NCBI GenBank assembly: GCA_025093555.1
Contig: JAIWNF010000019.1
Span: 558,001 to 622,000, forward strand
Direction of reading: 5' to 3'
Origin: Circinella umbellata
Lineage: Eukaryota; Mucoromycota; Mucoromycetes; Mucorales; Lichtheimiaceae
DNA: 64,000 bases
Shown: positions 9,755 through 21,317 of the stretch, piece after piece
Layout: every line of letters begins with the position of its first letter
Numbering within the stretch: position 1 is the stretch's first letter
Position numbers and translations under genes: made by a program
Notes under the pieces: model-generated
What the model saw: only the letters and a program-made list of their open reading frames with translations
Told to the model about the DNA's origin: nothing
Database searches by the model: none

Positions 9755-11040
9755 TTAAGCAGTCTTTGCGAGCTCTAAAAAAATTAAAGAAAAAACACAC
9801 ACATTCATTTTGATTAGTTAACTGTAAAATCCAAAAATACCCACACATAACACCATGGTATCATTTATATCCCCACACCCTTTTTTTATTTCATATATGA
9901 TATAGGTATATAAAAACAAACTTACTTTCAACATCAGCGACAGCTTGTTCCAAAATTTGGTTTTGGATAGCAGGATCTTGCAAATCCTTTTGAATCTTTT
10001 CGATCAAGAAAGCAGCCAATTGCTTTTGTTCACGTTCACGAACGTTAGCTTCATGACGAACCCAGGAATCAAGAGTGCCCTTGACTTCTTGAGCAACAGC
10101 AACTTGTTGCTTCAAAGCGAAAGCTTCAGCTTCAATTTGGGCAGTTTCACGGGACAATTCGAATAAAGCCTTGGTGACATCAACAAGATCCTTCATTTGA
10201 CCAGCTTCAGAAATACGTTCTTCAACAGCAGACTTGTGATCGTTACGGGCTTGGTTCAAGATGCTCTTGATACGCTATTTTTTTTGTAGAAAAGAAATAA
10301 CAAATATAATATTAGCATCGACCCTTTATTTTTTTTAAAAAAAAAACCCTCCCCCGCTTTCTTCAGTTCTTTTATAATTTTATATCTTACGTTAATGTGA
10401 TCATTAGCCATGTTGTTGTAGGGTTCACGAAGGTACTTCAACAAAACAGCCAAAAGACCACCACTGGCAACCAAGACTAAAGTTTCTTCGTTCAAAATAT
10501 AGATTTCCTTAGCAATCAAGGCAGCAGAAGCACCACCACCAACAGCCAAGTAACCAGCCTTAGCGGCAATAGAGTCACCGGGAAGAGAGTCAAGGATAGA
10601 AGGGGACTTCTTGGCTAAATTAATGATATACATATACACAAATATTAATATTTTTTTTTCCAATTATCCAACTTTTATATTCTTTCGTGTGTATATATGT
10701 TAAGAAAGTAGAATTCACCTTCAGCTTCAGCGGAATAGGCACGAACACTATATTAATAATAAGAAAGTTAACATTGAATGTTAAATTAGCTAAATTTAAA
10801 TGTCGAAAATATATAAAAATAAAATATCAAACGTACGCGGCAATACCGGCAGTACGGCGCGAGGCATTCAACATGGCGGGACGAGCAGCAGCAACTATAT
10901 TATTCATGAACGCGTATTAGATTTTTATTTTATTTTTTTTCCTCGACATATAATAAAAGAGTGGAAAAAAATTGATTATTATCATCTCGAACAATGGTAA
11001 AAGTACCTGCAACGTTCTTGGTCAGCAGTCTAAAGGCCAT
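9755..11040 (-). CDS. ATP4: Mitochondrial ATP synthase subunit b (subunit 4)
   Basis: Six exons (minus strand): 11040-11007, 10894-10837, 10747-10719, 10614-10391, 10274-9926, 9774-9755. They total 714 nt, 237 residues, close to the usual Atp4 length. The N-terminus (MAFRLLTKNVAG, then RRTAGIAAVRAYSAEAE) is a mitochondrial presequence. PSILDSLPGDSIAAKAGYLA and EIYILNEETLVLVASGGLLA form the membrane part of the subunit. The remainder (NQARNDHKSAVEERI onward) is the long helix of the peripheral stalk, which holds F1 against rotation. The last exon is only 20 nt and codes KLAKTA and the stop. Confidence 0.93.
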
Positions 11041-11794
11041 TTTAGTCTATAAAATTTTTATTTTATTTAGAAAAACAAAAGTTTTTAAAGGTTAATTTTC
11101 TAGACAAATGGAAGAGCCTCTATTTAAAATATTCCTCATTCTCTTTTTTTTTTACATATTCTTTTGCAACTCACTTTATTACAGTTAGAGAGAACGACGA
11201 ACTGGGGTCACCGTTGTAAAATTTATTGGGAAGCGGATATGACATCTTGCGTGACTGTCTCTATGGCAATTTAGAAGAAAAATTCTCGGCTATCATTGCA
11301 TAACTTTTGGTAACCTTGGGAGCAAGAAAGTAAACTGGATTTTATAATTATAGTTTCTTCATCTGATATTTCTAAAACCATTAAATAGCATGGTGATAAA
11401 ATTATTGAATTTTTGAAAAAAAAAACGCTATTTTCGTTATAAGGCTCTATCAAATGATAATTATCTTAATATAGCTTTTACTTGAAAATGGATGATATAA
11501 CAGAATAACATAATATTTATATAAAGATAATTTTGAATGGTAGATTGATTACAAATATTATGACTTTATATGAATAAAAAATAAAACAAAGGAAAGAAAA
11601 TATCTACAATGGATGTTTTGAGAATTGGAATACTGGTGAAAAGGGAGTTGAATTGTAAAATATATGCTTAGTTTTTTTTTTTAACAACAAAAAGTTGAAC
11701 TATCGCATAAATCTTACAATCTCACAATAATCTAAAAAAACATTCTTTTACATTTGGAGAGGGTTTTTTTTATGATATAAAGAGAAAAAGGAAC
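11041..11794. other. Intergenic, nothing recognised
   Basis: AT-rich DNA between ATP4 (upstream side) and the end of MPP6. No coding frame of quality, no RNA gene and no repeat seen. Confidence 0.55.
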
Positions 11795-12621
11795 TTATTG
11801 AGGTTTAATAAAATTTTGTTCTTTTGGATCTGATTGCCTTGGTCGTTTAGGGTCTTCTGCTTCATTAAGTTTATTAAGGACCTCTTCCATATTAGCTGCT
11901 CGACGACCTCGTTTCTTTCCTTTATTGGAAGCAGTATCTACTCGCTTTCGCATTTCATTCAATGTTTCCTGTTCTTCTAATTCAGAAGCTTTATCCAAAC
12001 GCTTTTGATGTTCCTGTTCCTTCCTCCGTGCTGCTTCTTTTTCAGCCTCCTATATATATAGTATTAATTACCTTTGATCCATGCACTTAATAACATATTT
12101 TTTTTTATTTCTTTTTCTCTACCTCTGTTTTTTTGTTAAATTCTTTAAATGATCGACGTCCTGTACTAGCTGGTTTAGCAAATGCAAGAAAACTTGGTTG
12201 ATAATCAACTCGGATTTTTCTATTATTTTTATTATTGTCAAATAGAATATGTATCACAGTTAGTTAGTTAGTTAGTTACTGTTCATAAAACAGAAGCTTG
12301 TAAAGAAATAATAGATTGGGAATATACATTACGGTTTTTGAATCTCATCGCTTTCATATTCCAAGACCCATTCTGATTCTGTAATAATTCGTTTACGTTC
12401 TTTTTCAAGTTGTTCTTGTTGTTCTTTCTCAAGAGTTCGTTGCATGAACTATTAGAATATTCAAAAAAAGATCGATCAATATTTATGCATCTATATATAT
12501 TTTCCATTCGAGAATGAATCAAAATAACAATCTTATTTTTTATTTTTTTTGCTTTTACCTTCATGCTTAACAGTCTATTTGAAGGTTTTTTTCCTGTATC
12601 TTTTTTATCATTATCGGGCAT
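11795..12621 (-). CDS. MPP6: M-phase phosphoprotein 6 homologue, nuclear exosome cofactor
   Basis: Four exons (minus): 12621-12559, 12448-12333, 12219-12123, 12049-11795; 531 nt, 176 residues, phases close. RLLSMK joined to FMQRTLEKEQQEQLEKERKR is the N-terminal signature of MPHOSPH6/Mpp6. This part contacts the exosome core and helps recruit the Mtr4 helicase. The block GRRSFKEFN matches the second conserved motif (GRxSFxxFN). The C-terminus is highly charged (GKKRGRRAANMEEVLNKLNE) and probably binds RNA. The protein acts in the nucleus in rRNA and non-coding RNA 3' processing. Assignment rests on both motifs in the right order and the right size. Confidence 0.85.
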
Positions 12622-12809
12622 GTTTAAAAGTAGAGTAAAGTGTATAAAAACGCGATTACAAGAAAGTTAATAAAATAAAATAAAAAAGCGTTCGTGACTT
12701 AAAAAAAAAAATTAAAAATGTGAAAGGCTGTTTTCATGATTAGCTGTTTTTTACCCCCCCTTTCTCTTCTTTCTCTCTTTTTCTCTATATCATCAGTTAT
12801 ATATTTATA
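12622..12809. promoter_or_regulatory. Bidirectional promoter between MPP6 and GNAT gene 1
   Basis: The 188 bp between two divergent start codons must hold both promoters. A pyrimidine-rich stretch (CCCCCCCTTTCTCTTCTTTC) precedes the acetyltransferase start. No clear TATA box was seen. Confidence 0.5.
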
Positions 12810-13394
12810 ATGGTGATACCAAAGTATACAAATTTAGAAATTCATCCAGCATTGACTGAAGAAGATAAACAAAAATGTATTGATATTCGCATCAAGGTAT
12901 TTGTTCATGAACAAAAATATCCTTTAAAAAATGAAATTGAGTAAGTTACATACTTCTATATACAGTTACAGTTACACTATCATTCATATCTTTATATAAA
13001 AACTAATTCAATAATTATCTTTACCGTTACATAAATTAATAGTCAATATGATCCACTATCTCAATATTGGCTTGCAACATGTGAATCAATTGATGCAAAA
13101 GAACGTGTAGCTGTTGGTACCGTAAGACTTTATAAAGTGAATGATCAAGTTGGAAAAGTAGGCCGTATGGCTGTATTATCAGATATCCGCGGCATGTCAG
13201 TGGGTAGTAAATTAATTTATACATTAAGAGAGGCTGCAAAATCTCAAGGTGTTCAATCACTCTTGTTAGAAGGTCAAGTGGATAAGCGTATTTTTTATGA
13301 AAAAGTTGGATTTGTAGTGGAAAAAGAAGATGAAGTACCTTATGATGTACGAGGTACACTTCATTACAAAATGTGGATGCGATCTATTCCATAA
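12810..13394 (+). CDS. GNAT-family N-acetyltransferase, copy 1
   Basis: Two exons: 12810-12940 and 13043-13394; 160 residues. MVIPKYTNLEIHPALTEEDK is followed by CIDIRIKVFVHEQKYPL, then a TVRLYKV strand. The acetyl-CoA pyrophosphate loop is RMAVLSDIRGMSVGSKLI (R-G-x-x-x-G). DKRIFYEKVGF and a YKMWMRSIP end complete the GNAT fold. It is close to bacterial YjcF/ElaA-like enzymes of unknown substrate. The intron splits the GAT codon of the DQYDP motif. The neighbour at 13844 is a tandem paralogue with the same intron position and phase. Confidence 0.88.
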
Positions 13395-13843
13395 TTGATA
13401 GTAGAAATGTAATCTTTGTCAACTATGTTTTTTTTGTATTTCAATTCAATAGAACAGTAAAAATAACATTAGAAATAAAGATAATCAACAACAGCATAAA
13501 ATGACTCACCAGCTATTTGAAACTGTACAACTAATCTAAAAAAGGAAATTTAAAAAACTCAGAGCACAACAATAGATTTTGTCATGTGTGGAATACTGGT
13601 TGTCAACTGAAAATATGACGATTCTTGCTTTACATATTTTATTATGTTTCTTTTTATAAAGGGGAACACTATGTACAAGTAATTTAGCTGATATCACAGT
13701 GTGTACTACCTGAGCTGAGAAATAGTAACTATTGGTTTAAATAAAAGATAAAAAAAAAGTATTCTTTTTTCCTTTTTCACCTCTTTCTATTTTCTTAACG
13801 CAAACAACCTTAGATATATATATTTCTTTATTCCTCCAATAAA
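13395..13843. other. Spacer between tandem GNAT genes
   Basis: 449 bp holding the 3' end of copy 1 and the promoter of copy 2. A pyrimidine-rich run (ttcctttttcacctctttc) precedes the copy 2 start, as it does copy 1, suggesting that the promoter was duplicated too. Confidence 0.5.
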
Positions 13844-14472
13844 ATGGTAACACCACGATATATGAATTTAGAAATTCGTCCTGCACTAACTGACGAAGAC
13901 AAGAAAAAATGTATTGATGTTCGAATTAAAGTTTTTGTTTATGAGCAAAAGTGTTCTTTGGAAACCCAAACTGACGAGTACGTAAGGAAAAAAAAAGGAG
14001 GTTGAGGAAGTTAGGTAGATGAAATACATCGGTTGTGAATATGTATTATTTATAATCGACTTTCTTCTAATTAATAAAACATGTTATTTCCTAATAAAGT
14101 GAATATGATCCAATTTCTACTCATTGGCTTGCAACATGTCAAATAGCCGATACAAACGAGCGTGTACCTGTTGGTACAATTCGTTTAGTTCCTGTCAAAA
14201 ATGATCAACAAGTAGCAAGATTAGGTCGATTAGCTGTTTTACCTGATGCCCGTGGTTTATCTGTGGGTAAAAACTTGGCTCTAACCATGCTAGAAGGTGC
14301 TAAAGCACAAGGTATAAAATCAATTGTTTTAGATGGACAAGTTGATAAACGAGGTTTTTATGAAAAGGTCGGCTTTGTTGTAGAAGACGCTGATAAAGAA
14401 CCATTTATATATTATGACAAGCCCCACTATCAAATGTGGATGAGATCTATTCCAAAAGAAAAGTTAATATAG
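13844..14472 (+). CDS. GNAT-family N-acetyltransferase, copy 2
   Basis: Two exons: 13844-13977 and 14100-14472; 168 residues. It is collinear with copy 1 (MVTPRYMNLEIRPALTDEDK; RLAVLPDARGLSVGKNLA; DKRGFYEKVGF; YQMWMRSIP) with a short extra tail KEKLI. The intron sits at the same place and in the same phase as in copy 1, so the pair arose by tandem duplication. Many conservative changes (DIRGMSVGSKL against DARGLSVGKNL) show that the duplication is not recent. Substrate is unknown. Confidence 0.88.
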
Positions 14473-15209
14473 AATAAACTATTATTATAATAAAAGTGTT
14501 TTGACCCACCCAACCCTTTCCATGAACAATCCATCTGGTCCAATACGAGTCATCAAGTTACTCTCAAATACTGATAGGAGTAACGCCAGAGAAAAAGAAA
14601 AAAGTTACAAAACAGAATATATACTTATTAGCTTATGTTTATATGTCCTTTTGATACTATATTGTGAAGAAAAGAGATAGAGTTTATCTTTTGTGATCAC
14701 TTGTTGCAAAGGTACAACACACCTAGCCTACCTCAACCGGAAGAGAATCAATTCATCTGAAGGAGTTTCTGTTACGTTTGGAGGGAACAAGTGCTACATT
14801 ATTCTTTATTTAATTGTAGCCCTTCGATTATAAGAGCATTCACCTCTTCATTTCAGATTAAACAAGAAGAAATACCAAAAGTACATTGTGCGCAGTTCAT
14901 AATTCTTACAAAAGAACCGCAGTAAAATTGCTTAAAGATGTCTTGCGCCTCCTCAACCCAAAAATAACTCATTTCAATTACATGACCCTAATACGTAAAA
15001 TAAACTATTCAGACTCACATAAATTATAAAATAGAAAACGTGTTCAATTATCATTGTAAAAACAACTTTATTTTATTATATAAATTACTATCCAAGATAT
15101 AGAACAAAGTCTATTACGTAGTAAAGAGTTTTACCCTCCCCCTTTTTTTCTGGCACTTTTTCTAAGCTAACCAAATACGTACACCGTGTTGCCATCGTTT
15201 TTTGCGTGT

Positions 15210-15492
15210 CACCAAGGTAATCGTCATTATCAAATCGTGGAGAACTGTATCGCTTGCCCTCCAGTTGATCGTCCTACAAAAAGTGCCCTATCCTTACCCC
15301 CAGCCAGATACAGCTTTCCGTTGTTGGTCTTGTCCATCGTATCTATATATGATAAAAAATAAAAGAAAATGTTCTAGTCATTATTATCTACAGCAAGTTA
15401 TTTTATTATTACCGTTGTCGCCATGTCACCAAGCTAATCGTATCGTCCAATCGAGGAAAACTGCATCGCTTGCCCTCCAGTTGATGGTCCTA
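15210..15492 (-). repeat. Two degenerate 66-67 bp exon-like repeats
   Basis: Copies at 15210-15276 and 15427-15492 share TCGCTTGCCCTCCAGTTGAT and flanking matches. Read on the minus strand each starts after a TAG acceptor (CTAG or GTAG, then GACSATCAACTGGAGGGCAA), and further GT donors follow (GTGTACGT and GTAATA). One frame of copy 1 gives DDQLEGKRYSSPRFDNDDYL; copy 2 has an indel. No family is recognised. Confidence 0.6.
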
Positions 15493-15584
15493 GATTAAAG
15501 AAATTATTGTTTGAGGAAAACAGGAGTATAATAAAAAACAAAAGTAAAAGGACACGAAAAGGTACATAACTTTAAGTACTTGAT

Positions 15585-16012
15585 AAAAAATAAAGAAGAG
15601 TAGTACTCACTGCACTTCTTTTTTTTTGAGTGTTGGGGGAAAAGAGCAAGTGGAAGAAGGAATATGAAGTTACAAGTAATTTTAAATACTTGTCAAAATA
15701 AAAAGGATGTTACATAGGGAAGAAAAGAAATAATGTAAAGAAGAAGAGTAGTAAACTCACTGCCCTTCTTACTGTTAGGAGGAAAGAAAAGGTGCAAAAA
15801 AAAAGGGTGAAGAGTACTGCTCTTTTACTCTTTTTTATGTTGTCTTTTCTTACATCTCTTTTTACTCATTATTCTTTCCAATCAAAACAAATATCAGAAC
15901 AAAAGAAGGGTAGTTCTCACTGCACTTCTTTTTTTAATTATTGATAGGAAAGAATAAAGAAAAAAGACAATATAAAAGAAAAAAAAGTAGAAAAGTAGTA
16001 CTCACCGCCCAA
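15585..16012 (-). repeat. Four copies of a 27-bp splice-site-like repeat
   Basis: The motif agaagagtagtactcactg, followed by cacttctt, recurs with donors at 15610, 15760, 15920 and 16005. On the minus strand each copy reads as a poly-A/T-flanked AG, then 7-11 nt (AAGTGCA, TAAGAAGGGCA, AAGTGCA; TTGGGCG in the fourth), then GTGAGT or GTGAGA. That is the look of tandem micro-exons. Flanking sequence (ttaagtacttg / ttaaatacttg) is partly repeated too. Confidence 0.55.
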
Positions 16013-16720
16013 TTTTTTCATTTTGTTGGGAAGAAAGAAAGAAATGAAATCCTTGATAGCTTTTTTTTTGATAAAAGAATTCATCAATGGCTATGACAAT
16101 AGCGATAATCCGCAGCAATACATGATCTGCATGAAGTACACATGTGAAACTAAAAGGCACCGGGTCAAAAAAAAAAAAGAGAATCAAAGATATGTAAAAG
16201 CGATACACTATAACATTCCGTGTCAGAATAAAATTAGAATGTGAAATTCCATTACCATGACAAGTGTCGCTTAACAACATCTTCTTTTATTTAAAAACAA
16301 ACACGCTTTTTTTTTACCGTTTTTTTTACCAAGACACCCGAACGTTTTCCGGGGGGGGGGTTATAAGGTAATAATAGTATATTTTCACTTCTTACTTTCT
16401 CGCGATATATCTCGTTACATGTTAATAACACTCAATAATAATATTTTAATACATGAAAAAAAAGGCTGTAAAAAGTTCAAGCTAATGAAAAAGTAAACAG
16501 CGTTCTTACTTTTATTACGATAACAAGCCAGTCATTGTGGTAAAAAAAAGGAAGGGGGAAGGGGTTCACATTAAGGGAATAAACTAAAAAGTAATAATTC
16601 TGCAAGAAAGGTTTGTGATCACTTGCTTTTTCTTCTAAAAAGAAAGAGGAAATGTTTGAAACGTGACGACACGAAAAAGGTCTTTTTTACACTATGCGAA
16701 GAGAGAAGGGAATCCAATGG

Positions 16721-19435
16721 CTAATCATATTCATTATCACTTTCACTTTCATTATCATGATCATGATCATTCTTATTTGCATTTGTCTGTTTGGTTTTTT
16801 TCTTGACAGGTGTGAATAAAGTATCTGGACTAGGAGGCCGTTTCGGATTTGAGGGTAATCGATAAGTGTGTAATTTACTCTTGGCTTGTTCTCGGTAGAA
16901 TGCAGGTTCAACTATTTCAGTCATGTTAATAAGATGATGTTTGTATTGATATAAAAGATTAAGAGTACTCTTGAAATCTTTTAAGTTGTTCAATGTTGGT
17001 GGTATCATCATATCACCCATGTGATAAGCACAATATCCATCATCCACATGTTTTACTGCAATCATGTAGCCATTTTGCCCTAGCAGTATATAAATCCCAT
17101 GTTTAGTTGTGTATAATATATATAATGTACAGGAAAAAAAAGATAAAATCAGCTTACCGATCCAATCCATTCCCAGAACAAATAAACCATCACGTTCATT
17201 ATCATCCATGCTCATTTTTTCCAACGTCCTTAAAATCGCTTTGTTAGTTCGAGCGTTTTTGACTTGTTGTTGTTTGCCAAGACCAGGAGATGTGCTGTCT
17301 TTTTTCCACTCTGAAGATCCCAGTTCTATACCCATGGTACTCAACAATAGGTCAATACGGCGGCCAACAATTACCTTCTTGTCATTATCATTATAAGTAC
17401 GTGCATTATGTTTTCGTACTTCCTTCGTCGCTTTACTACATGTTTCACCACTATTATCAATTGTTTAGTATGTATCTAGACTAAAATATCACAAGAAGAA
17501 CACTAATTAAAAAAAAATTACCACACTTACTCTTTCATTTCTAATCCTGTTTTTCGAAAAATAATATCAAGAAAACTTGCAACACGTCGATAATGGGTGA
17601 GCTCTGTTTGGTTATTGACAGGACTTGAAGTAGCTTGATTACGGTCAGGAAGACTTGCAATAACAATGTCCAATATGTCGAGCATTTGCATTATTTCACT
17701 GTCGTTAACTTCTTGATCCAACAATGCGTACTTTTTGGCACAAATAAGTTTTCGTGCCGCATTTTTCCCAGATATAGCTTCCTATATATAGTAATTATAG
17801 TATAATTTGAGATAATAGGATAATAGGATAAGTAGGAAATACGTTGAACAAATCAAAATTATCCTCTACCTTTACAATTTCATCATATGCTAACCCCATG
17901 TCAGTTGTCATTCCCGGGGGAAGAGATGGTTTCTTCAATAATAATCCTTCATATGTTGCCTTGATATTTGTTTGCTGTTTGAAAAAGTTGTCATAAATTT
18001 CAACAGAGTCACCTCCAACCAAGTAAATAATACGGGATAATGACAACCTTTTTAAGTTAGTAAAATAGAATCTTCCATAATATCCAATCCACAACTCCAA
18101 TAGTCTAACTTACTTTAATGTTTCATTGATGGGAGTGGTTTGTTTAAGGCCGATGAGATGATGAGAAAAATGGTCAAGGTATTCTCCAAGAGTGGATGGT
18201 TGAACATTTTGCTTTGCCGTGTTGATTTCCAAAATGTCATATAAATCCAAGTGTCCTTTGAACTAAAGAAAACAAAAGAAGGATGAATAAACGTAATACA
18301 ATAAACGCACTACTAATATTTTAGACCATCAATCTACTTACCAATTTATAGCCCTTTTCAAATATTAAGCTTCTGAACTTATTACTTGTTACCGTTGTGG
18401 TATTATCCCTTCCTGCTTGTAATGTTTCATCGTCGTCGTTTTCATTGGGTAATCTTCTGTCTTCGTTGGGCTGTCTTCGTTGTTCATGCTCTTCTTCAAA
18501 CCCATCATCTGGGCCATATTCCGGTTCCGAACCAATATCGATATCTTTGGATAAAACAGCTGCTGGCCCGGGTAAAGTGATACAATCCTAAATATTGATC
18601 GCAAGTAAAATGTCCGTCAGGTTATATTTGCAGTATAGTGATCAATATAAAAATATACAAGGAGGTATACTTACATCACCATCATGACAAGTTTGATCAT
18701 TCTCATTTCGTGAAAAGAATCGATCTATTGCGTCAATTGATGATTGTTGCTGCTCCTCCTCATCATTATCATCATCATCATCAGCGCCTTTATTGACTGG
18801 GGAACGGTGTCTTTGTTGTTGTTGCTCACTTGTTACTCTTGTTATAGGTACAACTTGTTCTCTTTTTTTAGGTGATCTACCTTGTTCTTGTGTATTTTTC
18901 AAAGAAAAAGGATTTGATCAGCATCATTAATACAGGTATTTTAATAACATTATCATAAAATTACCTCTTGTCAAATCTCTCTCTTGTTTAGAATCGATGA
19001 TTATGGTGCCATGAGAACCAACATTGCAATTGTTTGGATTGTACACCGTGTATGTTGGAGTACCAGCACTACTACTTGTTGATGGAGATTCAGACAACTA
19101 TAATGAAACACATATTCAAATCAGAACGACTAGGAATACAAAAGAATAAATAATAAAATAAAATACGGCATTACCTCTTTTTTTACATTCTTTGACAATT
19201 GTTTGATAAAACTAACAACCTCTCTCGGCAGATCTTGTTTTCGCAATAAAGCCAAGTCGTTTGTATAAGATTGAAGTATTGTTTTTTCGATGGCGTTTTT
19301 CGGGAATTGAGATTTATAGTTTTGATAAAACCATTGAGATAACAGTCGGTTGGAAAAGAATTTTCCAGTTCCATCAATGTCAAACTGGAAGGTGCAATGT
19401 TTAAAGTTCTTTGGCACACAGTTTTTGTATGACAT
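16721..19435 (-). CDS. Uncharacterised 693-residue protein with PD-(D/E)XK-like motif, 9 exons
   Basis: Exons (minus): 19435-19175, 19097-18965, 18886-18675, 18587-18342, 18262-18114, 18047-17870, 17781-17531, 17450-17158, 17079-16721. They total 2,082 nt and every phase closes. The N-terminus (MSYKNCVPKNFKHCTFQFDI) leads into a helical region, then a Gln/Asp/Glu-rich disordered centre with a basic patch (SPKKREQ). Exon 8 carries GETCSKATKEVRKHNAR and then GRRIDLLLSTMGIELGSSEW followed by KK. The spacing of D, E and ExK there resembles the core of PD-(D/E)XK nucleases. The C-terminus has RPPSPDTLFTPVKKKTKQ and an acidic end. I think such genes form expanded families in Mucoromycota, but that is recollection. 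Function unknown. Confidence 0.78.
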
Positions 19436-19585
19436 TTTGAAAAAAAGAAAAAGGGTGCAGGAAATTAAGCAGATCAACGGTACAAAAATATAAATGCCGC
19501 AACCCAAATTGTTCCGGCGTAGCTAAAAATCACCAGAAAGTCGAAATTATACATCCGCAATTTTTATAAAACTTCCTCTTTGACC

Positions 19586-21317
19586 ATGGCTGCCATTCCT
19601 TCAAACCCCCAACATTTCTCTAAAGGTTCGTTACTTGACGAACTAGGTTTTATCTCAAAAGAAACTCCCAATTACGACGTACATCCTTTTTGTAAAAGCT
19701 TTAACACTGAAGAAGAATGGCAGTCATGGTTTAAAACAGTTCCTCAAAATCATGCCACATTTATTCGTAATGGTTTTAGCTTAGGCAAAGCAACTAGTAA
19801 TAATAATAATAATAATAATAATAATACCAATGATAATAACAATAACTATAGCAACAATAATAATGATAATAATAATAATAACAATGAAAAGTCAGAAACA
19901 ATTGGGCGTCCTGCTGTATATCAAATGAAGTATCGTTTTATTTTTAACCATGGTGGAAAACCTCGTAAAGCATCAAGTGCTTCTTCTTCGTCGTCATCAT
20001 CATCAATATCTCCTTCCAAAAAACGCAAACGTGATCCATCCAAAATGATTCCTAAAGTTGATTGTCCTGCTAAGATTGATTTGTATAAGTATTCAGATGA
20101 TTCATATGAAGCTGTTTATTATTGGTATCACCATAATCATGATCCTACAAATTCAGAAAGTATTATTGCATCTCGTTTACCTGAAGAAGCTCGCAAATGG
20201 ATTATTGAACATGTTGATAAAAATATGGACTGGGAAGCTATACAGAATGCATTGCGTTTGACGCGTAAAGAAAGAGATTACGTATGTTTTGTAAACTTAA
20301 TATATGATAATAATGATGTAATACTAATTGTTATAAAAAAACAAATGTATAGCTTGATAATAACCCAAACTTGTTGCCTGTGTCAGAACTTATTCATTAT
20401 AAAGACGTCCAAAATCTCATTCAAACAAAACTTGCTCGACTTTCAAAAAAAAGCAGCACTCGATAAAGATACTGTACGTCTTTGGCTTAAGTATCTTGAT
20501 GATGAAGGATATGATGTATTGTCAAACATTGATGAAGATAATAATAGATTTACAATTGCTTGGATATCCAAATGGCAAAAACCAGTAAGTAAAAATGATC
20601 TGTTGTTAATTGATGATTGATTCGATATTGATTATTATGGTATTTCTTTTTAGATTCTTCAAAGGCAGGATATTGTTTGTGTTGATTCGACACATAAAAC
20701 ATGTAAATCATTTATTCGAAGTTCTGATAGTTGCTATTTATTTACCATTGTTTGCAAAAATCTTGATACAAACAAAGGTTGTCCTGTTGGGTTTATGATA
20801 ACAAACTCGGAAACCACAGTCTCTGTTGCTAGTTGGTTTGAATGGTTAAAAAGTGTCATCAACTTTGTCCCTAAGTCTATAATGATCGATTGTAGTCCTG
20901 TTGAAATAAATGCTATAAACCAAGTATAGGGTGATGTTGTTCAGGTTCTTTTGTGTCATTGGCACATTAAAAGAGCATGGGAGAAACATATAAAAAAAAT
21001 GGTAAGTGAATTTGGTTTTATTTTATATATGAAACGTTATTATTTGTTTTGGTACGATGTATTAACTTGTAACTCATTGTTTTAATTTCTATAAGATCAA
21101 AGTCGAAAATTCTACACATGAAACAAAAGAACAACAACGGCAAGCTCGTAATTCTTTGAATCTTTTGATGAATTGTGATAGTATTGATTTGTTTGAGGTT
21201 CTATGGGATTCGTTTAAATCAATGTGGCACGATGTAAATGGTTATGTTGAATTCTATGATTATATGTACCAATATTGGTACCCTAAAAGAGAGAAATGGT
21301 GTAAAGCTTGGAGACCT
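19586..21317 (+). pseudogene. Mutator-like (MULE) transposase gene, frameshifted, stopped and truncated
   Basis: Exons: 19586-20281, 20353-20584, 20654-21001, 21096-21317. The N-terminal part carries a poly-Asn run (19796-19886), a poly-Ser run with KKRKR, and a FAR1/WRKY-GCM1-like region (CPAKIDLYKY, YYWYHHNHDP). SELIHYKDVQNLI is followed by an A8 run at 20445-20452 after which the conserved frame (AALDKDTVRLWLKYLDDEGY) is shifted by one base. The MULE catalytic core follows: VCVDSTHKT, IMIDCSP, CHWHIKRAW. An in-frame TAG at 20927-20929 interrupts it. After 21317 (CKAWRP, donor GTATGT) no further exon is found, so the last part of the core and any SWIM finger are missing. Confidence 0.8.

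Larger units (their letters stand above)
14473..16720. other. Long gene-poor stretch with exon-like repeats
   Basis: 2.2 kb without a gene I can support. It contains the two repeat families listed separately (15210-15492 and 15585-16012) and a G10 tract near 16352-16361. The repeats look like exons and splice sites of an unrecognised minus-strand transcription unit. A 98-codon plus-strand frame over 15202-15498 crosses both copies of the first repeat but has no family features. Confidence 0.5.

Noticed and set aside
15202..15498. 98-codon plus-strand frame as a gene
   Set aside because: Composition is unlike the other proteins here, it spans both copies of a repeat, and the minus strand shows better splice borders.
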